64,000 nt of DNA, taken from assembly GCF_900112375.1 (NCBI RefSeq), contig NZ_FOLS01000002.1:62001-126000 (forward strand), written 5' to 3'. The position numbers and the translations under genes are program-made. The stretch's first letter is position 1, and each line of letters begins with the position of its first letter. This document shows positions 58,913-64,000 of the stretch, in pieces. Source of the DNA: Pseudomonas citronellolis (lineage in GTDB: Bacteria > Pseudomonadota > Gammaproteobacteria > Pseudomonadales > Pseudomonadaceae). The notes under the pieces are model-generated. The model was not told the origin of the DNA. It saw only the letters and a list, made by a program, of their open reading frames with translations, and did not search any database.

Positions 58913-60573
58913 CACCAGCTCCTGAAGCGCGCCGGCGGCTCGTACAGGCCCCCGGACCAGTCGACCAGTTCGGCGATGCTCTTGGCCGCGAGCAGTTCGC
59001 GGCTGGCGTCGGCGCGGCGGATGCCCAGATCCTCGGGCAGCGCGATCAGCCCTTCGCGGCGCATGCGCTCGGTGTCCTGCGGGTCGTGGCGCAGGCCGAT
59101 GGGGCTGATGCCGGCCACCGCGGCGATCATCGCCCGGCGCTCCTCCAGCGAGCGCGCCTTGTACAGGTAGGCGATGCCTTCCTCGGTGAGCACGTGGGTG
59201 ACGTCGTCGCCGTAGATCATCACCGGCGCCAGCGGCATGTTCGCCTTGCGCGCCACGTCCACCGCGTCCAGTTGCTCGACGAAGGTGGGTTTGCCGCCGT
59301 CCTGGAAGGTCTCGACCATCTGCACCACCAGCTTCTTGCCGCGTTCCAGCAGGGCTTCGGGCTCGGGCCGCATGTCCAGCCAGGCCGGGGTGGAATGGCG
59401 CCGGCCGCGCGGGTCGTGGCCCATGTTCGGGGCGCCGCCGAAGCCGGCCAGGCGGCCGCGGGTGACGGTGGAGGAATGGCCGTCGCCGTCCACCTGCAGG
59501 GTGGCGCCGATGAACAGGTCCACCGCGTACTGCCCGGCCAGCTGGCAGAACATGCGGTTGGAGCGCAGCGAGCCGTCGCGGCCGGTGAAGAACACGTCCG
59601 GGCGCTGGGCGATGTAGCGCTCCATGCCCAGCTCGGTGCCGAAGCAGTGCACGCTTTCCACCCAGCCGCTCTCGATGGCAGGGATCAGCGTCGGGTGCGG
59701 GTTGAGCGTCCAGTGCCGGCAGATCCTGCCCTTCAGCCCCAGGGACTCGCCGTAGGTCGGCAGGATCAGCTCGATGGCCGCGGTGTTGAAGCCGATGCCG
59801 TGGTTCAGCGACTGCACATTGTGCCGCTCGTAGATGCCGCGGATCGCCATCATCGCCATCAGCACGTGCACCGGCTTGATGTGGCGCGGGTCGCGGGTGA
59901 ACAGCGGCTCGATGTAGAACGGCCGGTCGGCCTCCACCACGAAGTCGATCCAGCTGGCCGGGATGTCCACCCGCGGCAGGTCGCGCGGATCGTCGACGAT
60001 GCGGTTGACCTGGGCGATGACGATGCCGTCGCTGAAGGCGGTGGGCTCCACCAGCGCCGGGGTGTCCTCGGTGCTGGGGCCGGTGTAGAGGTTGCCGTCG
60101 CGGTCGGCGATGAAGCCGGCCACCAGGGCGACGTTGGGGATCAGGTCCACCACCAGGCGCGAGTACAGCTCGATGTAGGTGTGGATGGCGCCGATCTCCA
60201 GCAGCCCGTCCTCCAGCAGCTGGCCGATGCGCAGGCTCTGCGGGCCGGAGAAGGAGAAGTCGAGCTTGCGCGCGATGCCCAGCTCGAACAGGTCCAGGTG
60301 CTCGGGGCGGCCGACGCTGGGCATGATCATGTGCAGGTCGTGGACCTTGCCCGGGTCCACCCGGGCCAGGCTGCGCGAGAGGAAGTCGGCCTGCTTCTGG
60401 TTGTTGCCCTCCAGCACCACGCGGTCGCCCGGGGCGATCAGCGCCTCCAGGGCGCGCACCAGGTGCTCGCGCGGCAGCACCGCGCCGTCGGCCAGGTGGC
60501 GCACCCGTTCGAGGCGTCGCGCCTTCTCGGCGCGCCGCCGCGACCACTGGGGCGGGGGGGATGTCTGGATCAT
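58912..60573 (-). CDS. mdcA: Malonate decarboxylase alpha subunit (acetyl-S-ACP:malonate ACP transferase)
   Basis: 553 residues from the ATG at 60571-60573, which has GGAGG five bases upstream; the GTG four codons earlier overlaps that site. The CoA-transferase fold segments include [19 protein letters not shown] and [12 protein letters not shown]-like stretches. It swaps the acetyl group on the carrier for malonate and so sustains the cycle. First gene of mdcABCDEGH-madLM, and divergent from a porin gene. Confidence 0.94.
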   Translation of the reverse strand: MIQTSPPPQWSRRRAEKARRLERVRHLADGAVLPREHLVRALEALIAPGDRVVLEGNNQKQADFLSRSLARVDPGKVHDLHMIMPSVGRPEHLDLFELGIARKLDFSFSGPQSLRIGQLLEDGLLEIGAIHTYIELYSRLVVDLIPNVALVAGFIADRDGNLYTGPSTEDTPALVEPTAFSDGIVIAQVNRIVDDPRDLPRVDIPASWIDFVVEADRPFYIEPLFTRDPRHIKPVHVLMAMMAIRGIYERHNVQSLNHGIGFNTAAIELILPTYGESLGLKGRICRHWTLNPHPTLIPAIESGWVESVHCFGTELGMERYIAQRPDVFFTGRDGSLRSNRMFCQLAGQYAVDLFIGATLQVDGDGHSSTVTRGRLAGFGGAPNMGHDPRGRRHSTPAWLDMRPEPEALLERGKKLVVQMVETFQDGGKPTFVEQLDAVDVARKANMPLAPVMIYGDDVTHVLTEEGIAYLYKARSLEERRAMIAAVAGISPIGLRHDPQDTERMRREGLIALPEDLGIRRADASRELLAAKSIAELVDWSGGLYEPPARFRSW

Positions 60574-60656
60574 CGGAACCTCCACGAACGCTGCTGTCGT
60601 GGACGCACCTTAGGGACCCGCCGCCCGCTGCATCAATCAAGCGCGGCGCACGATCA

Positions 60657-60671
60657 TTAACCTGAGCGTAA
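60657..60671 (-). promoter_or_regulatory. Possible LysR box upstream of mdcA
   Basis: TTAACCTGAGCGTAA is a TTA-N9-TAA dyad fitting T-N11-A, about 85 bases before the mdcA ATG, in an AT-rich pocket. The match is short, so the call is weak. Confidence 0.35.
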
Positions 60672-60692
60672 CGTTTGACCCAGCCTGCCAGC

Positions 60693-60724
60693 GGTTCCGC
60701 GCCATGGAACCGCTGTGCATTGCC
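60693..60724 (+). promoter_or_regulatory. Box 1: dyad and promoter element upstream of the porin gene
   Basis: GGTTCC (60693-60698), N7, GGAACC (60706-60711), N5, GCATTGCC (60717-60724). The dyad fits the LysR T-N11-A rule. TTGCCG (60720-60725) could be a -35 with a TTCTGC -10 at 60743-60748, so the dyad lies directly upstream of the promoter. The same arrangement occurs before the amidohydrolase gene. Confidence 0.65.
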
Positions 60725-60820
60725 GCGCCGGCCCCGTCCGGATTCTGCTGGAAAGGCGACGGCGGCCCCCGCTGCCGCCCCGGTACCTGCCTACAACAAC
60801 CACAACCAGGAATCCGCGCC

Positions 60821-61963
60821 GTGCACACCCAAGCTCACCACCGCAAACCTTCCCCGTTCCTCCTCGCCGCCCTGCTGGCCGCCCCCTTCGCGGCCCAGGC
60901 CGAAGGCTTCCCCGGCATCGGCCGCATCGCCTCGGGGTTCGGCTACTACAACATCGACAAGGGTTTCGACGACAAGGCCAGGGTCTACGGGACCCTCGAC
61001 GTCTTCAGCGACTACCACGATTCCGGCCACCACTCCGGCTGGCGCCTGGAAGGCGGCGGCGCCTGGACCAACAAGCTGGGCCTGTACCTGCGCAAGGCGC
61101 TGGACGAGGACACGGTGCTGGAGGCCGACGTCGAGGAAGGCTTCAACCTCAACGGCCAGGCCCTGGACCAGCACTGGAAGCAGGTCGGCGCGCTACGCCT
61201 GGCGCTGGTGGCGCTGCGCACGCGCCACTACGGCAAGCTGGAGCTCGGCAAGACCTACAACATGAGCACGCCGACCTACGCCGACCCCTTCCTCGCCGTG
61301 TACGGCTCGCCCTACACCTTCCTCACCCTGCCGCCGCGCGGCAAGGGCGCCTACTACCTGGACGTGCGGCCCAAGCACACCCTCGCCTACACCACGCCGA
61401 GCTACCACGGCTTCAGCCTCGGCAGCGCCATGAGCTTCGGCTTCGACGACGCCGCCAGTTCCGGACGCACGGTGCGCGGCAAGGGCGTGAGCCTGCAGTA
61501 CCGCGACAGCCGGCTGATCCTGCTCGGCTCCTACAACGACTACCTGAGCGACCCGTGGGACGACGGCGGGCGCAGCCGGCAGACGCACAACGTGTTCAAG
61601 AGCGCCTCGGCCTTCTACGACTTCGGCCCCTTCTCCTCCAACCTCACCTGGCAGCGCCAGGACGTGGACTACCACGGCACCCCGAGCATGACCGCCTGGA
61701 CCCTCGGCTTCATGCTGCCGGTGGGCGAGCGCGACCTGGCGCGGCTGGTGGCCACCCGGCGCAACGTCGACAGCGGCGAGCAGGACGCCACCGGGGTGAT
61801 GCTCGGCTACGACCACTTCCTGCGCCCGAACCTGGCGCTGTACGGCCGCGTGGCGCTGATCGACAACCAGCGCCAGGCCGCCGTGAGCTACGCCGGCATC
61901 CCCGTGGAGCAGACCGGCGACGACCCGTCCAGCGTGGCCATCGGCATCTACTACCACTTCTGA
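60821..61963 (+). CDS. Outer-membrane porin, Gram-negative general/specific porin family
   Basis: 380 residues from the GTG at 60821 (VHTQAHHRKPSPFLLAALLA), giving a signal peptide that ends AQA|EGFPG; upstream in-frame codons have no signal sequence. Mature part: beta-barrel pattern with YYNIDKGFDDKARVYGTLD, KLELGKTYNM and a C-terminal IGIYYHF ending in phenylalanine. It resembles the trimeric porins of the Burkholderia/Bordetella OmpC type. The solute is unknown; genes downstream suggest an N-acylated amino compound or organic acid. Confidence 0.8.
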   Translation: MHTQAHHRKPSPFLLAALLAAPFAAQAEGFPGIGRIASGFGYYNIDKGFDDKARVYGTLDVFSDYHDSGHHSGWRLEGGGAWTNKLGLYLRKALDEDTVLEADVEEGFNLNGQALDQHWKQVGALRLALVALRTRHYGKLELGKTYNMSTPTYADPFLAVYGSPYTFLTLPPRGKGAYYLDVRPKHTLAYTTPSYHGFSLGSAMSFGFDDAASSGRTVRGKGVSLQYRDSRLILLGSYNDYLSDPWDDGGRSRQTHNVFKSASAFYDFGPFSSNLTWQRQDVDYHGTPSMTAWTLGFMLPVGERDLARLVATRRNVDSGEQDATGVMLGYDHFLRPNLALYGRVALIDNQRQAAVSYAGIPVEQTGDDPSSVAIGIYYHF

Positions 61964-61971
61964 GCGCGCGC

Positions 61972-62003
61972 GGTTCCACAGGGTGGAACCAACGCGCATT
62001 GCC
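61972..62003 (+). promoter_or_regulatory. Box 2: same dyad upstream of the amidohydrolase gene
   Basis: GGTTCC (61972-61977), N7, GGAACC (61985-61990), N5, GCATTGCC (61996-62003). All fixed positions and both spacings match box 1, while spacers differ. A -35 TTGCCC (61999-62004) and -10 TTTGCT (62022-62027), 17 bases apart, follow. Confidence 0.65.
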
Positions 62004-62111
62004 CCGCCACGGCGCCCGCGCTTTGCTGGTAGCCATCCGAGCCGGCGGCCCCGCCGCCGGCAACCACCAACAAGACCGGACTCCAGTCCGGCTACCCCGG
62101 GAGAGCCCCAT

Positions 62112-63278
62112 ATGCCCCTCCACGCTCACATCCTCGCCTGGCTGAACGACAGCGCCGACGAACTCAAGGCCCTGCGCCAGGACATCCACGCCCACCCCGA
62201 ACTGGGCTTCGAAGAACGCCGCACCGCTGACCTTGTGGCCGACCTGCTCGGCCAGTGGGGCTACGAGGTGCACCGCGGCGTCGGCCGCACCGGCGTGGTC
62301 GGCGTGCTGCGCAACGGCGACTCGCCGCGGCGCCTGGGCCTGCGCGCCGACATGGACGCGCTGCCCATCGAGGAGGCCACCGGCCTGCCCTACAGCAGTT
62401 GCCACAGCGGGCGCATGCACGCCTGCGGCCACGACGGGCACACCGTGATGCTGCTCGGCGCGGCGCGCTATCTGGCCGCCACGCGCAACTTCCAGGGCAG
62501 CCTGACGCTGATCTTCCAGCCCGCCGAGGAAGGCCAGGGCGGCGCCCTGGCCATGCTGGAGGACGACCTGCTGCAGCGTTTCCCCTGTGACGCGCTGTTC
62601 GGCATGCACAACATGCCGGGGCTGGAAGCCGGCCACCTGTGCTTCCGCAGCGGGCCGATGATGGCCTCCCAGGACCTGCTGGAAGTGCGCATCGAAGGCG
62701 TCGGCGGCCACGGCTCGATGCCGCACCTGAGCGTCGACCCGCTGGTGGCGGCGGCGAGCGTGGTGATGGCATTGCAGACAGTGGTGGGGCGCAACGTCGA
62801 CCCGCAGCAGGCCGCGGTGGTCACCGTGGGCGCGCTGCAGGCCGGCGAGGCGGCCAACGTCATCCCGCAGCAGGCATTGCTGCGCCTGAGCCTGCGCGCG
62901 CTCGACGGCAAGGTGCGCGAACAGGTGCTGGAGCGGGTGCAGGCGATCATCCACAGCCAGGCGCAGAGCTACGGTTGCACGGCGCAGGTCGAGCACCGCC
63001 CAGCCTACCCGGTGCTGGTCAACACGGCGGCGGAAACCGCCTTCGCCCGCGAGGTCGGCATCGAACTGGTGGGCGCCGACGAAGTGCGCGAGGCGCCCAC
63101 GGTGATGGGCAGCGAGGACTTCGGCTGGATGCTCCAGCGCTGCCCCGGCAGCTACCTGTTCATCGGCAACGGCGCCGGGGCGATGGTGCACAACCCGGCC
63201 TACGACTTCAACGACGCCATCCTGGTGCGCGGCGCCGCCTACTGGGCGGCGCTGGCCGAGCGCTGGCTGCGCTCCTGA
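62112..63278 (+). CDS. M20D-family amidohydrolase (hippurate hydrolase-like)
   Basis: 388 residues, cytoplasmic. Metal-site motifs are in order: MHACGHDGH (Cys105, His107), PAEEGQGGA (Glu139, Glu140), GMHNMPG, and the dimerisation-domain GGHGSMPH. The family hydrolyses N-acyl amino acids such as hippurate, N-acetyl or indole-acetyl conjugates to acid plus amino acid. The start ATG at 62112 follows GGGAGAGCC. A porin lies upstream and an MFS transporter follows 43 bases downstream. The acyl group is not known; the neighbouring malonate decarboxylase makes N-malonyl conjugates one option. Confidence 0.88.
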   Translation: MPLHAHILAWLNDSADELKALRQDIHAHPELGFEERRTADLVADLLGQWGYEVHRGVGRTGVVGVLRNGDSPRRLGLRADMDALPIEEATGLPYSSCHSGRMHACGHDGHTVMLLGAARYLAATRNFQGSLTLIFQPAEEGQGGALAMLEDDLLQRFPCDALFGMHNMPGLEAGHLCFRSGPMMASQDLLEVRIEGVGGHGSMPHLSVDPLVAAASVVMALQTVVGRNVDPQQAAVVTVGALQAGEAANVIPQQALLRLSLRALDGKVREQVLERVQAIIHSQAQSYGCTAQVEHRPAYPVLVNTAAETAFAREVGIELVGADEVREAPTVMGSEDFGWMLQRCPGSYLFIGNGAGAMVHNPAYDFNDAILVRGAAYWAALAERWLRS

Positions 63279-63321
63279 GCGCCTTACCGAGCTGCCCTCC
63301 CCCTTTCTGGAGCACCCCGTG

Positions 63322-64000
63322 ATGCAGACCTCCTCCCGCGCCGTGTCGCGCAACCACCAGGTGGCGGCCGCCGTGATCGGCAACGCCCTCGAGTGGTACG
63401 ACTTCATCGTCTATGGCTTCCTCTCCAGCCTGATCGCCCGGCTGTTCTTCCCCGCCGAAAGCGCCTACGCCTCGCTGCTGATGGCCCTGGCCACCTTCGG
63501 CGTGGGCTTCTTCATGCGCCCGGTGGGCGGCGTGCTGCTGGGCATGTACGCCGACCGCAAGGGCCGCAAGGCGGCCATGCAGCTGATCATCGCGCTGATG
63601 ACCCTGGCCATCGCGCTGATCGCCTTCGCCCCGGACTACGCCGCCATCGGCGTTGGCGCGCCGGCGCTGATCGTCATCGCGCGCATGCTCCAGGGCTTCG
63701 CCACCGGCGGCGAATACGCCAGCGCCACGGCCTTCCTGGTGGAGTCGGCGCCGGCCAACCGCCGCGGCCTGTACGGCGCCTGGCAGCTGTTCGGCCAGTG
63801 CCTGGCGGTGTTCGCCGGCGCCGGCATGGGCGCGCTGGTCACCCACAACCTGTCGCCCGAGGCGCTGGACGCCTGGGGCTGGCGCGTGCCCTTCCTGCTC
63901 GGCCTGCTGATCGGCCCGGTGGGCCTGTGGATGCGCCGGCACATGGAAGAGACCGAGGACTTCGTCCGCGCCAGCAGCCAGGAAAAACCCGTGGGCCTGC
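63322..64000 (+). CDS. MFS transporter of the metabolite:H+ symporter family, 3' truncated
   Basis: 226 residues are visible before the window ends. The start ATG at 63322 leads into VIGNALEWYDFIVYGFLSSL, hallmark of the MHS family (citrate, proline/betaine, alpha-ketoglutarate, shikimate), and YADRKGRKAAM is the conserved loop 2-3 motif. About six membrane segments are present. It probably imports the substrate or product of the amidohydrolase; identity unknown. Confidence 0.88.
   Translation, partial: MQTSSRAVSRNHQVAAAVIGNALEWYDFIVYGFLSSLIARLFFPAESAYASLLMALATFGVGFFMRPVGGVLLGMYADRKGRKAAMQLIIALMTLAIALIAFAPDYAAIGVGAPALIVIARMLQGFATGGEYASATAFLVESAPANRRGLYGAWQLFGQCLAVFAGAGMGALVTHNLSPEALDAWGWRVPFLLGLLIGPVGLWMRRHMEETEDFVRASSQEKPVGL

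Noticed and set aside
60706-60724. Sigma-54 promoter in the porin and amidohydrolase boxes
   Set aside because: GG and GC doublets are present but not at the required ten-base separation in either copy.

Overview
The window is about 67% GC chromosomal DNA from a Pseudomonas, most likely near the P. aeruginosa / P. citronellolis / P. nitroreducens side of the genus. The evidence is the gene order lon-hupB-ppiD beside clpX-clpP-tig, the short OprI lipoprotein, the arginine-type EF-P (Arg32) with its EarP partner, NarGHJI with a NifM-like parvulin, and the gcd / TonB receptor / OprB trio. These assignments rest on remembered gene families and protein motifs; no database search was run. I see no insertion sequence, CRISPR array or intact prophage.

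Layout. 0-10 kb: the end of a LigB-type dioxygenase, then a minus-strand proteostasis block (tig, clpP, clpX, lon, hupB, ppiD) read from a tRNA Arg-His-Leu cluster. 10-20 kb: folD, cysS-glnS, ppiB-lpxH, a small lipoprotein, miaE, a tandem universal stress protein with a likely ANR site, and ycaQ. 20-25 kb: small accessory genes with two LysR regulators, a TSUP exporter, and the peroxide module ohrR-ohr followed by an exported esterase. 25-34 kb: efp-earP, tRNA-Ser, oprI facing an L,D-transpeptidase, tesA, a YbbA/YbbP-type ABC system and greB. 34-45 kb: the respiratory nitrate reductase operon narK-narG-narH-narJ-narI-parvulin, in which narK is a fusion of two transporters. 45-52 kb: gcd, a TonB receptor resembling E. 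coli YncD/PqqU, and an OprB porin, i.e. outer-membrane glucose entry, PQQ capture and PQQ-dependent glucose oxidation. 52-60.6 kb: the biotin-independent malonate decarboxylase operon mdcABCDEGH-madLM with a convergent LysR regulator. 60.6-64 kb: divergent from mdcA, a porin, an M20D amidohydrolase and an MHS-type MFS transporter (cut by the window end).

The most novel observation is regulatory. The porin and the amidohydrolase carry near-identical upstream boxes (GGTTCC-N7-GGAACC-N5-GCATTGCC) at 60693-60724 and 61972-62003. The dyad fits the LysR T-N11-A rule. Together with the divergent mdc operon this suggests an uptake-and-hydrolysis module for an N-acyl (perhaps N-malonyl) compound feeding malonate catabolism. 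The substrate is inference only.

The intergenic regions hold several families of dispersed palindromic repeats, including a composite of about 210-220 bp present twice with the same internal order, and a hairpin element of about 75 bp present four or five times.
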